From Epiperipatus broadwayi (taxonomy: Eukaryota > Onychophora > Udeonychophora > Euonychophora > Peripatidae), in contig JAQFVV010000072.1 of the NCBI GenBank assembly GCA_028023455.1, forward strand, positions 4,842,214 to 4,906,213: a DNA stretch of 64,000 nt, written 5' to 3'. This document shows positions 33,124 to 44,500 of the stretch, piece after piece. A model generated the notes under the pieces. That model was not told the DNA's origin. It saw only the letters and a list, made by a program, of their open reading frames with translations, and did not search any database. Numbering within the stretch: position 1 is the first letter of the stretch; each line of letters begins with the position of its first letter. A program made the position numbers and the translations under genes.

Positions 33124-34513
33124 TGTAACATTTTTCACATTTTGTTAGGCCTTCAATTATTCACTAGAATGCGTAAGTTAATCAAGCTATGAAAAAAAAA
33201 ATATTTTGTTCATAATTCTAAAAAAACATAGCTATATTTCCTGATTAACTCGACCTAATATTATTTACGATTTGAATTGCTGGCAGAATCAGTTTTTAAT
33301 TTATATAGAGGGCGCCAGAGTCAAGAGACTCACTGATTCTGCATGAAACACATCGTAACTTACAAAGCCAATACTTAAAAAGATCGGGATTAAGATTTCC
33401 CATCAATTAATTATTTTATTTTCAGAAAATATTTCTCCTGGGGCTTAATTAATAAAGCATATTGGCAAGGTAATTTATACACTTCTCTAAAACTAAATAA
33501 TACAATCTAACACTCAAAATTAATAATGTAACTAACTAAAAATCAAGCATGTAAAATGATTTTTTTATATTAGCAGTAAAAGTTTTATTATGACACAATT
33601 AAAGCTTTAAACTCTTATAATAATAATAAAATTATAATATTGGAAAGAAACATATACACATAATCATATAATTATATTCAACACTTAATTCCAACAGTTC
33701 ATTTCTAGGAGTAAAATAGTAAATGTCTATTTCTTTTGTCTGAATTAGAAATTTAGCATTTTAAAGTTAGTATACAAATCCTCCTGATTTAAATATGAAT
33801 AAGAATATGGCCATTAACTTACCAGTAAGCTTATAGTGTTTATGTAGATGATTTATTACTGTAGTAATCTGGTTCTTTTTGATGAGTAGTCTGCAGTATT
33901 GGTTTATGGTTTCATTCTAGTATTACTTTCATATCTCTGATCATTATTTAGGTAAGGTTAGATGAAGGTTTAGGTGTCTTTTCCTGAAGAAGGTGCCGTC
34001 AAATAACCTGGTTCTACTCAAACATGAAAAATAGATTCCATTTAGTAGATCAAGGTGATAGCATTTTATTACAGCGTCAAAAATGCTGCACCCAAGAACA
34101 ATCAGAAAATTACAGGTAAAAAGACCCCTTCTAAACTTGTGCATATTTCTTTATCTTTTGTTTTATTATTCTATAATCTTCATTCATTGCTAATTTTTAG
34201 TTACAAAGTTTTTTTTAATCAATTACTTCAGTCATCTTTAATTAGCATTAGGAACATCACTTTGATTTTAATCTTTTGCATTTATAACTTTTTTTTAACT
34301 GAATAACTAATCTGTGCACTTTCCAATATTAATGTTACTTTGAATAAATAAATTTTAAACAGAAATAACTTTCATTGAAAGCATAAAAAATTATACTAAC
34401 TAATAAAAAAAAGGCAAAAACTAAATTACATTCGTTGATGGTTTTTAAATTTTACTTCTTTTAACTCTTACTGAATGCCAATATACTTGTACCATATATA
34501 TGTAAATGGTACA
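33124..34513 (-). repeat. 5' LTR of the nested gypsy-type element
   Basis: An uninterrupted 1,390-bp LTR. On the minus strand it starts TGTACC and ends GTTACA, next to the primer-binding-like site. Divergence from the other LTR is visible throughout (many substitutions and small indels), so the insertion is old. Confidence 0.75.
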
Positions 34514-35053
34514 ATAAAAATCATTAATTCTGTCAGATGATGTCAAAGAACCATTTAGTAGTTATCTACAAAGTCTAATATTTTTAATCGTGATAAATCA
34601 TAGTGTATATAACAAAGAATCCAACTGAAAAACTTATCAATAATGCATATAGATGCCTATTTGATTTAACAGTACAAAGGTCATGGATAATTTGAGAGAT
34701 ACAATTTTTTTTAAATATTGTTATGTATATCAGATGCATAGGTTCAAGGTCATGACTGACTAGTTTTATGTTTTGCATGATTGTTAGTCCATAGCATTTT
34801 TAACTATAAGTTTGAATAAATTGCATGTTACATAAGGGCATGTGATGTTAGATAATAAATTTATCTGAGATATCACAGACTCCAAAATCAATTTTGGTGT
34901 AATTGTAAAAAGTATTTGTGCCCTGAGCATAGCCATACTCTTTGAAAGGATGTCTATAAATATTTTGCAAAGCCAACTATTGAAGAGTCTGATTAATTAA
35001 TGTTAAACATATTTACTTGATTGCATTTTTAAGTAATAATATTCATGTTTCTG

Positions 35054-35091
<38 letters not shown>

Positions 35092-36100
35092 TGAATTAAA
35101 TATTTTCATGAATTGTTATTATAATAAAGAATAGAAATGAAATTATATCCATGTAAGCAGAGATTTGATTTTGTTAAGAAACTATCAATTACTATTAATT
35201 AACAATATCTGAAACTAAACAAATTTTATCATTAACCTTTATTAGCTTTTTATGTCAGTATTTTTTGTCATATTTCTTTTATTTTTTATAATTTTTTTTC
35301 TTTGTTTAATAATTTCTAGATTACAACTGAAAATAAATAAAAAAATCATGCATTTTATTATATAAATATAATAATTACCACTTCAACACATATTAGTAAT
35401 GAATGTATCTCTTGGATACATGCAGTCTATGTTGAAATTTTTTTAACTTAATTTCTGCAGGGTCAACAAATAGTCAAAGTAAACCTTTTAATTGCAATAG
35501 TACTTATGTATTAGACCTGCTATGCCTTTTCACATTTGTATCAATCCGCTGATAACTTTCTAATATTCTGATCTCACCAAATAATGTGTACACTTGGATC
35601 TTGTATAAACTTAAAATGATACATTTGTCAAAATGGACCATGTGTAGATGATATTTTTGCAAGATTTATAGTTATTGGCAGTCTAAATATATATGTGAAA
35701 AAGCATAGCCACCAATACATGACAGTAATTGCACCAGGCTAAATCTAACAATACTAAATATATTAATATGAATTTCACACAAAAATAAATCTGAAAAAGT
35801 TTTGTGCAATTCTCAAATGTTATTTTAAATATGGACAAAACAATCACTAAATTACAAAACGCTTAAAATATACACATACGGTACTTACCGTGTAATATAT
35901 AACAGGAATTATCATGATGAAACAATCAATTCATCTGTTTTACTTTATTTTAAGTGGATAAAAATTTTGTTTCAAAATGGAGATTAAAAGTAAATTTTTT
36001 TATTTTTTTCCCAAATAACACCTGCATGGGATCTTCACCAGAAATGTTAATAAGTAGTAAATGTATTTTTTTTCAAAACCAATAAAAAAACAATTTAAAT
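34514..36100. other. AT-rich DNA without recognisable genes
   Basis: A (TA)n(TG)n microsatellite at about 35056-35092 is the only distinct feature. Confidence 0.4.
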
Positions 36101-36109
36101 TACTTCACT

Positions 36110-36800
36110 TTTATTATTTTTTCAATATGGTGGACTAATTTTTTTAATGTCCAATATGATTCACCCAAAAATTGTTGGTAACTGGCAGCTCGTAATTCAG
36201 CAGTTTTATAGGCTTTCCAACAGTCTGGGTAAATTGTCGATTCACATTTTATTTGATTACTTCCATCAGAGTTACCACTGTTCTACCATGAATTCTCATA
36301 ATGAAACTCATCGGTCTCTTTTTGCAAGCCATCAAATATCCACTGTTCTGGAAAAATTCATCTGTTTTTTTCTTCTTGTACAAAAGGCTCTCGTTAATTT
36401 CAACAATTTTGTTAGGACCTCAGTTTTACATTTTTCTCGGCTAAACCAAGCTCTGTTTTTCCCCATTCTATGGATGTTAATTTGTGAGCCCAGCTATAAG
36501 TAAATCAGATCGCTGTCAAAAATGGAAATTCTGGAACCCTCCAATCATGTTGTTCCCTTATGAAGGCCTATTTTATTATTATATCCTCGAATGTTACAAT
36601 ACCATTGTTTGTTTGAAGTGTGGCTGTACTCAACTTCATTGATCTCAGTAGCAGGTAAAATGTTCATCATTTTGTACTGTTGGAAGAAAAATAAATCAGC
36701 ATTAAAGTAAAAAATACTTTGAGAAGAACTTGTCTGAAATCTTGACAATAAGCAAAGTGCAAGTTTATCTTATTATTGAACAAGATTGGATGAGATCACA
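36110..36800 (-). pseudogene. Merlin-type transposase relic
   Basis: Read on the minus strand from about 36700, shifting frames give NNKIGLHKGT and EGSRI (the 'SIR-GT-FE-SK' type block), LIYL-WAHK, IVEINES (family VEIDES; first catalytic Asp replaced by Asn), QWIFDGLQKET (family QWVFGGI-R-TG) and TIYPDCWKAY (family 'SDxWxAY', with the second catalytic Asp). This order matches Merlin/ISXO2-like DDE transposases. Several frameshifts and stops make it inactive. Terminal inverted repeats were not located. Confidence 0.7.
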
Positions 36801-36949
36801 GGATTTATTTGATGGGATCACAAGATTAGACTTCTGTATTGAAAGACAAATATGTAAGTACCATTACAATTATTCAATTCGCTTCCAGAAGTATCAAAGA
36901 AAACTTGGAATCCTTAATAAAAAAAAATTGAAATAATAAATTTTATTGT

Positions 36950-37660
36950 TGGCACAAAATTAATATATAACCAATATTAGTTTACAAAAGATCTGAAAAT
37001 TTCTAACAAATGTATAAAATCTCTGGATGTTGATAGAAAAGGAGGCACTCTTAGTTTACACTGTTATAACTAATGAGATTTCAAATCTTAGACTTACAGA
37101 AGTAGAAAAGATATCAAAATAGAACTCTAAGCTTTTTTTTCACAGTGTTTTTCCAATTTTGATCTACAAGTTGAAGAAAATGAGAATCTATTTGAACTTT
37201 TAATAATGGATAAAAATGAAAACTATTCTTACCCGAATTTATTATTTGTAGAATTAAAACATAATTTCTTAAATCAATAAATGATTTATTCTCTTCTATT
37301 TCAGTCATATCCCCCCCCCCCGCACAAAATAATGTAAAAAGTATAATTTGTATATTAAAAACATTGACCGAGTTATTTAATTTACTGTAATCATAAACCC
37401 TAAAGAAAATTAACAAATTATCTGCCCATGCATTCACACACACACACACACCCATACCTTTGTAAAAATTGCAAAGTATACAATAATTTATATAATTCTG
37501 ACCATGACGATTTGACCATGAAATAAAGTTCTACAATGAGAATATATTCAATAAAAAAAATGTGCACATTATATAATTATTACAAAAATTATGCTCACAT
37601 AAATTATATATAAAATGTGCAAATTATGTGTTTTTCTGAAGGTTTGTGATGATGGTGTTC
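36950..37660. other. AT-rich DNA with minisatellite-like end
   Basis: A C10 run at about 37312 and (CA)n at 37437. The part 37555-37630 (ATTATATAATTATTACAAAA, then ATTATATATAAAATGTGCAA) resembles the 63-bp minisatellite at 41698-41930, suggesting that the PLE palindrome landed in such a repeat. Confidence 0.4.
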
Positions 37661-37869
37661 TAGCTGTATTTTTATATTGGACTGTTTCCATCATCTAATA
37701 TGTGTGTTGAATGTCTTTAGAAAAGTTTAATTTTTTTAGGTGAATATTCCAAATGCGTTCAACTGTTAGTAATATCACAGCAAACAGGTTAGTATACGCA
37801 CCAACTGTTAGTAATATCACAGTAAACAAATGTTAGTAATATCACAGTAAACAGGTTAGTATATGCACA

Positions 37870-38045
37870 ATGTTTCAAGAGGTATTTTTCTCCCCTCTTC
37901 TTCAGGTGTTGCTGGCCTGACCAGTGACAGTACTAGCATGGGATTCGAACCTGTGTACTTATATTCTTGATTATTGAAGTTTAAGGTAATGCTCTAACCA
38001 ACTGAGCCATCCTGCCAAAGGCAACAGTATGTAGTAATTTCATAT
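37870..38045 (-). ncRNA. tRNA-like module, left arm
   Basis: The minus strand reads GGCAGGATGGCTCAGTTGGT with an A box at about 38022, then a B box GGTTCGAATCC at about 37955-37945. The CTGAAGA...GAAAC core follows near 37910-37873. The A-B spacing is longer than in a standard tRNA. The second, duplicated copy (to 38135) carries only the A-box half. Confidence 0.65.
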
Positions 38046-38254
38046 ACTTATCTATGAGGTTCCTTCTGATTTAGATTCTTGATTATTGAAGTTTAAAGTA
38101 ATGCTCTAACCAACTGCGCCATCCTGCCAAAGGCAACAGTATGTAGTAATTTCATATACTTATCTATGAGGTTCCTCCTGATTTCTCCACTTTTTCTTCA
38201 GAGCAAAGTTGATTAGTGGTTTCCATACATTATGTATAGTCACACTAGGTTGGC

Positions 38255-38530
38255 TTATGGGATTTTTTGCCATTGCCATGTGAGCAGCTTCTTTAAATTT
38301 TCTTCTTTGTACCCTTTCTTACTTTTCCAATATTTTTGTATTTTTCCAATCGAACGTGTATGTTCATTGGTCCATACATGGTCTGCTATCTTAGACACAT
38401 CTGTTTTCTCTCTTCTAATCATCAGTTTATGTTCTTGCAAGTGTTTTTGAATGGAACAGCTGGTCTCACCAATATATGTTCTTCCACATTCACATGGTAT
38501 TTCATAGATGCAGTTTTTTCTTTGAAGCAT
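38255..38530 (-). pseudogene. PLE GIY-YIG endonuclease domain, left arm
   Basis: The 91-codon frame reads CIYEIPC-ECGRTYIGETSC, the PLE form of the GIY...YIG endonuclease core, with the EH of IQKHLQEHK, then KIADHVW.NEH and a Lys/Trp-rich C-terminus ending WQWQKIP. Upstream on the same strand, across a TGA at about 38580, is the linker (TVIGTVVYPCIPNIADKLR). The RT domain is absent. In PLEs the endonuclease nicks target DNA for reverse transcription. This frame is intact but isolated, so it is probably non-functional. Confidence 0.85.
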
Positions 38531-38759
38531 TTCAAGTTTAGGCTTTGTAGATGTTAGAATTCCTCATAGTGTGGTATGGCTCTGGAAAGCTGTTCTGATG
38601 TTATACTGATTGCAGATTTTCCTTAATTTGTCTGCTATATTTGGAATGCATGGATACACTACAGTACCAATAACTGTCTTTTCTCTTGATGGTTCTTTTT
38701 GTTGTCTATTTAATGTTTTCTTAATAACAGCTGCTGTTATTAAGAAAACATTAAATAGA

Positions 38760-39225
38760 CAACAAAAAGAACCATCAAGAGAAAAGACAGTTATTGGTAC
38801 TGTAGTGTATCCATGCATTCCAAAAATAGCAGACAAATTAAGGAAAATCTGCAATCAGTATAACATCAGAACAGCTTTCCAGAGCCATACCACACTATGA
38901 GGAATTCTAACATCTACAAAGCCTAAACTTGAAATGCTGCAAAGAAAAAACTGCATATATGAAATACCATGTGAATGTGGAAGAACATATATTGGTGAGA
39001 CCAGCTGTCCCATTCAAAAACACTTGCAAGAACATAAACTGATGATTAGAAGAGAGAAAACAGATGTGTCTAAGATAGCAGACTATGTATGGACCAATGA
39101 ACATATGTTCGATTGAAAAAATACAAAAATATTGGAAAAGTAAGAAAGGGTACAAAGAAGAAAATTTAAAGAAGCTGCTCACATGGCAATGGCAAAAAAT
39201 CCCATAAGCCAACCTAGTGTGACTA
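38760..39225 (+). pseudogene. PLE linker and GIY-YIG endonuclease, right arm
   Basis: The frame runs from KKTLNRQQKEPSREK through VYPCIPKIADKLRKICNQYN and a TGA at 38898 (CGA to TGA by CpG decay fits the family Arg) into CIYEIPC-ECGRTYIGETSC. It then frameshifts after NEHMFD at 39116, where three bases present in the left arm are lost nearby. The downstream C-terminus remains in another frame. Otherwise it mirrors the left arm. Confidence 0.85.
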
Positions 39226-39333
39226 TACATAATGTATGGAAACCACTAATCAACTTTGCTCTGAGGAAAAAGTGGAGAAATCAGGAGGAACCTCATAGAT
39301 AAGTATATGAAATTACTACATACTGTTGCCTTT

Positions 39334-39490
39334 GGCATGATGGCTCAGTTGGTTAGAGCATTACCTTAAATTTCAATAATCAAGAATCTAAGTACCGAGG
39401 TTCAAATCCCATGCTAGTACTGTCACTGGTCAGGCCAGCAACACCTGAAGAAGAGGGGATAAAAATACCTCTCGAAACATTGTGCATATA
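39334..39490 (+). ncRNA. tRNA-like module plus hammerhead-like core, right arm
   Basis: A box TGGCTCAGTTGG (39341-39352) and B box GGTTCAAATCC (39399-39409) lie in tRNA-like order. About 35 bp later come CTGAAGA (39445-39451), an extra A, a 6-bp helix II GAGGGG/CCTCTC (39453-39458 with 39468-39473) and GAAAC (39474-39478), then ATTGTGC. GAAACATT can be read as a CpG-decayed GAAACGTT. Helix I is limited to CAC/GTG. A tRNA-derived SINE co-mobilised by the PLE, or a tRNA-like part of the PLE 3' UTR, are both possible. Confidence 0.65.
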
Positions 39491-39699
39491 CTAACCTGTT
39501 TGCTGTGATATTACTAACATTTGTTTGCTGTGATATTACTAACAGCTGGTGCATATACTAACTTGTTTGCTGTGATATTACTAACAGTTGAATGCATTTG
39601 GAATATTTACCTAAAAAAATAAACTTTTCTAAAGACATTCAACACACATATTAGATGATGGAAATAGTTCAATATAAAAATACTGCATATTATGTAGTT

Positions 39700-40430
39700 A
39701 TTATAAAAGTTATACATTATTAAAATATACACTGTAACAGTAGCTATGTTCAAACCCTGTTACAAGAAAGTGGAAAAGCACATACACATTACCCTCAATA
39801 CAAGTATTTATTCCAGCTGTCATTAAAGGGTTAAAATATATATATAAAATTAGACATATATATGTGCGTGAATTAAATTTTGAAGTCTTTTTTTTCTTTT
39901 AAGAAAATAAATGGGGAAGGGATTAATTAGTAATCATTGTTTATTGTAGAATGTTTTATTTTTAAAATATTATAAATTGGCAAAAATACAGTTGTATGCA
40001 AATATTTTTATATAGATTGTTTAGAATTGTCTAAAATATTGATTTTAATTTCTATCATATCTCAAATTAGCGAGGGTAGTGAAAAGAAATATTGTATATG
40101 CCTCCAGGCAATTCTGGATTGTATAACAATCCTTAATTACTTCAAAAAAAAAAGAAAAATTCCAAGAAAAGCTAAAGAATGTATTGCGAATAAAAAAAGA
40201 TACCAGGAATGATGGCACCACTAGACAATGGACATAACAAATAAAGAAGTAAAAAGTAATTTGGAAAAGGAAAAGTATTCAAAGAAAAAGAACTAGATTG
40301 GAGATCTGATAAAATTATTTTTTCTGAGAAAGGACAAAGCAATTAAAAAAAATTAATTAATTAGAAAAAGAGGGCAGTTAGATTGTAATCGTAGAGAAGA
40401 GAGAATCATGGAGATATATTAATGAAAATG
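39700..40430. other. AT-rich DNA without recognisable genes
   Basis: The start (39683-39740) is minisatellite-like. A purine-rich stretch at 40140-40400 has a short Lys-rich frame of no recognisable family. Confidence 0.4.
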
Positions 40431-41690
40431 TTTAAAATGATCGGGTAAGTGCCAATACTTGAAGGGCTCTACCATCTGCAGCCGATGCGAACTGACTCTA
40501 CATGGCCTGCCCACAGAAGAACCTGGGAACCTCGTTAATGATCCATATTGCTTAACATAGGATGAAATAGGAGTGAATCATGCATCCAAAATATTAATAA
40601 ATTCGTTTTGAAAATTATATCATAGAGAACTTCAATTGTGACTCATCCATCATCTACGTACATCTTAATGCCGGACTTTTAGTATCGCGCTCTCATAAGG
40701 CAAACTTCGAATGCTACAAGCTCATGGAACTCAACCCGATACACTACGTGATTCATTATATTCTGATCCCACACCCCGGGGTTTGTCAGGTAACGTGAAC
40801 TATATTTTTTTATATATATAACTCGGAATTGCTTATGGCTACCCTTGTAATGACTCTATTAAATTAGTTCATAGCATGAAACTATTGTGTATAACTGTAT
40901 ACTAAATTTTTTATATATCAATTAATATTTATTTGTTCTAGATTAAATATTTTATTACTTCATTTATGGTTTGGGAAATTTATTATATATTTTAACTGGG
41001 AATGATATGAGTTGATTTTATATAGATTATGTTTAAATATTAATAATAAAATTTTATATATATTTATCTTGGTGTTATAGTTATCTATTATTTATCATTT
41101 ACATTCTATTATTTTACCTGCCAAATAAAATGCAAATTATTCCACTATGTCTGAAGTGAGCAGACATGTTTATGATTTCATTATATGTTACATGTAAACC
41201 CACATTTCTTTGTTATGATCTCCGTTCATCCGATAGGTTTTCCTCCCAATCCTGGGAATGAACTAGCTTGGGTCAGGCACCTTGTTAGTCGGGAAAATAT
41301 AATTCTCATTGTAATAGTGAGTTTGGCGCTTGAGGTCAGTGATCAACTGATGCTCATAAATATATTCTTCCCGTAGATATTTTTTATTTAGATCTTACTC
41401 CAGAGACAAGGGCCACCATAAAACTTTCATTTCATTGTCTTAAATCCTATTCACGCAATATTTAGAAATTGCGTCATACAAATAATACTTATATAAATAA
41501 TTCGTATTAGAATTTTCCTTTGGTAGATAGTATTTAAATGTTATCTACAGGTGTTATCATGACTAGACAGCCATAGTCATTCCATCTAGTCTACGGTATG
41601 GCTCACGTGTCCATTTCTTAAGATCTATTATATTTTGTTTAAGTCTTCAAATGTCGGATGTGACAGTTAGAAGGGATAGCCGGTTAAAAC
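40430..41690. other. GC-richer unassigned block, possible LTR or old element
   Basis: Segments at 40440-40560, 40640-40800, 41215-41380 and 41560-41690 are clearly less AT-rich than the surroundings. They contain CpG-bearing runs such as ACACCCCGGGGTTTGTC and GTCGGATGTGACAG. No frame, promoter box or repeat partner was found. It resembles LTR-type non-coding DNA like that in the element at 56220, but no homology is visible. Confidence 0.3.
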
Positions 41691-41697
41691 ACCAAAA

Positions 41698-41930
41698 TTG
41701 ATAATAAAAATTATGCATAAAATATGCATATTATGTAATTACTATAAAAAATTACATACACAACAATTATATATAAAATTTGTATATTGTATAGTTATAA
41801 AAAAATATACACATATACAAATTATACATAAAATTTGTATCTTACATATATATTATAAAGATTATGCATGCATAAATTATATGCAAAATTTGTATATTAT
41901 ATAATTACTATAAATATTGTACTTTGCAGA
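41698..41930. repeat. AT-rich minisatellite, about 63-bp period
   Basis: Roughly four degenerate units of ATTATATATAAAATTTGTAT, ATT(G/A)TATAGTTATAAA. The repeating codon pattern in one frame simply reflects the period. Related sequence flanks the PLE palindrome at 37555-37630 and 39683-39740. Confidence 0.65.
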
Positions 41931-43650
41931 AGTGAAAAGATAGAGTTGTAAATTATTAAATAATAGACTAAAGATCAATCAATATGTGATATAATAAGCA
42001 TTTGTGGGTTATAGATTGATGTATACATTCATTAAAAAACTAGCTTTAAATGTTATATTCTTTGGCTTTCTCTTTGGTTTTTGTCTTGTGCTACTTTATG
42101 AGTAGCTAATAGTAATAATAGTAGTAGTTGTAGTAGTAGCAGTGGTAGTAGTAGCAGTAGTAGTGAAACAAATAATATTAATACAAACAATACTATGCAG
42201 AAATTATGTAATAATAATAATACAATATTTAATTTGCTTTTTTTTATTCATTCAATGTTATTATGGTGAGAAGGTTGAACTATCTTTAATTAGTACCCAT
42301 GCAGTTCAAAGTTTTCTTCAACAGTCCACTATGCAAAATGGTGAGGATTTTAATATCTTTCCATTGTTATTTCATCCTGCAACTAAGAAACAGCTTTACA
42401 TTCATTTATTGATCTGCTTCGGATAGTCAACTTTGGATTGGCTTCTTGAAAGAAAAATTCTAAACCTTTTGGACTTTAAAAAGTTTTCATGCTTTAACCA
42501 GTCCCAATTTATATCAGATGTCTTGAGTATGGCAGATAAATGTGCTCCCACTACACCAAGAGAACTTTTTTTTAACGATGTACCAAACTATATATATACT
42601 ATAGAATAAAAACAGATATATTTATGACAATTTAATTTGCTAACTTCCATTTGTATTTATTCGTTTGTGGTAATGATCTGCAACATTTAGAGTAACTGGA
42701 TTCTAGATCTCAAAATCCATAATTCCTAATTTAATATTCTGTCATTTCCGTTGATCGAATTCATGAGAATTTTCACGCGAATTGCGACGAACAAACGATT
42801 AGATTATTCTATTTGTCGTAATCATTCTATCGAGTTTCATCTAAAATAAAACAAAAAGTATATATTATACACATGCACAGACATATAGCATGATTTACTT
42901 ACATTCACATATGTTTAGTTGTTGTTGTTGTTTTTTTAATTAATTAGCTTTTAATTTTATATAATAAAAAAAAACTTTTTTTTAAATGAATACCATACAT
43001 TTCTTCAAATGAGTTGAATTTCACCAACTTAAGTGAAAATATTCCAAATTACAATGACTAATTTTATATATATTTGTTTTAAACTGACATTGTTAAAATA
43101 AATGTAACTTATTCATGATAGACTTGAAAGTTAATGAGAAAAATTAGCGACGCTATCAGTTTCGTGAATGCAGTAAAAAGAATTAAAATAAAAATTATGA
43201 CCATATGGTAATAATTTGTCATTCAGTTTTAAAAGGAAGAAGAAAGCTTAAGTGTATACAGTATTTGTTTTTATAGAAATATACATTTAAAAAAAAAGAA
43301 AAAATAAATATAAAAATATCAACACGACATAATGAAAACATAAACTAAATGTTAAATAATCTAAGCAGTAAAGTAAAGATTAATATTGAAGAGAGAGAGA
43401 GTTTCAAATAAACACATTTAATTACAGAAGTTCCGTTTAAAATATTATAATTATATGCTTTGATAACCTTGTATGTAATTAATAAAATATGGAAATATAT
43501 AAAACAATGCTTGCAATTTTCAATCACTTTTCTTTGAATTCCTTTATTTATGATGCTATCAACGATAGGATTATATGGTGAACATGCTAATAGTAACGAT
43601 TTATTAGAGATCAACAAAGATGTGCCATATATATATCCTTTGATATTTTT
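41931..43650. other. AT-rich DNA with (AGT)n microsatellite
   Basis: An interrupted (GTA)n tract lies at 42112-42168. No genes recognised. Confidence 0.45.
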
Positions 43651-43656
43651 TCAATT

Positions 43657-44210
43657 TGTTATGGCTCAATTTACTTTCAACTAATATACTGGTCCAGATT
43701 CCAACTTATCTTGATGGGATTGAGTATTCATCAATACAGACTAATGGATATTTGAATAGATACAATATATCCAATAGCAGAATCAGGCCAATATGTGATG
43801 ATGTTTAGCCAATCCAACTGTTCTCATTATGGAGAAGGATCTGATTATAAATAGGCAGTCCATTTGGAGGAAAAGTCAATCAATAACAAATTACTGTCTG
43901 ACAGTAGGCATATTATCCACTGGATGGCTAAAGCAGTAAGGCAGTTTCATGCTACAACTGAAAGCTGCTAAATATTAATCTGACATCAAGTAACCTGTCA
44001 CAGTACAGCTGGAAATGCTACCATACCTATACCTGAGACAACCTGTCATTGTATATCTGGAAATGTTAGGTAACCTTAGAAATGTCACTGAAGTCCCTTC
44101 CTTCAATAGTTGCACAGCAACTAGACAATACTTCATTGACAGCATCATGCAAAGGTATTACAGTTGTATATATGGTGAATGTATTTGTATAATTGTTTAA
44201 GTAAGTAATA
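43657..44210 (+). repeat. 5' LTR-like repeat
   Basis: Shares with 49466-49990 the blocks TACTGGTCCAG, GATTGAGTATTC / GATTGAGCATTC, ATAAATAGGCAGTCCATTTG / ATAAATAAGCAGTCCATTTG, GGCTAAAGCAGT and ACAGTTGTATATAT. Divergence is of the order of a quarter of the positions by eye, so the element is old. Confidence 0.6.
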
Positions 44211-44500
44211 TGAGTCTGTGTTTATTACAATTCATATAAAAACATAACTGATTTAGTACAGTCAGAATGTTTTGCTCCTGTGAGCTCAACAGATTCACAA
44301 ACTTTTTTTTTCTCCATGGTTGGAAAAAGTTTTAAAGTGACAAGATCTTACCCCATGAGTTATTTACATCTTTAAGATTAATTATAAAAAATTGACTAAC
44401 ATTATTAGTATATCAATAAAAAGTAATGATTCAAATAAGAATGATTACAGATAATTTTTTTTTCTCACGATAGAAAAAAAAAACTGAAAATGGCAAAATT

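Larger units (their letters stand above)
25087..34513 (-). mobile_element. Decayed Ty3/gypsy-type LTR retrotransposon with nested insertions
   Basis: Two related long direct repeats, 25087-27741 (carrying a 1.26-kb insertion) and 33124-34513, bracket a minus-strand gag remnant. On the minus strand the LTR starts TGTA(C/T)C and ends GTTACA. Directly after the 5' LTR (33124), a primer-binding-like TGGTTTCCCAATGTGGG lies at 33121-33105. The four bases ATAA precede 25087 and follow 34513, a plausible 4-bp target duplication. No intact pol was found; the interior is largely replaced by the nested elements at 29643-30622 and 30632-32867. Confidence 0.75.
37667..39682. mobile_element. 2-kb palindrome of two truncated Penelope-like elements
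   Basis: The arms mirror each other around CTTAATAACAG-CTG-CTGTTATTAAG (loop 38731-38733). Each arm holds, from axis outwards, the RT-EN linker, a GIY-YIG endonuclease, a 3' UTR, a tRNA-like module, a hammerhead-like core and a shared tail ending CAATATAAAAATA. The left arm has an extra tandem duplication of about 115 bp (37955-38180). Both arms share the same in-frame TGA, so they stem from one template. Inverted partial copies are known for PLEs. Confidence 0.85.

Noticed and set aside
36147-36503. 118-codon plus-strand frame
   Set aside because: It lies antisense to the Merlin transposase relic, whose motifs are on the minus strand.
37316-37322. C-homopolymer as possible regulatory or telomeric tract
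   Set aside because: An isolated run of about ten C without repeat structure.
38564-38900. 96-codon frames starting MQIFLNL on both strands
   Set aside because: They are antisense to the PLE linker and appear twice because of the palindrome.
39334-39410. Functional tRNA gene
   Set aside because: The region between A and B box does not fold into a clear anticodon arm, no acceptor stem is evident, and the module is repeated within mobile elements.
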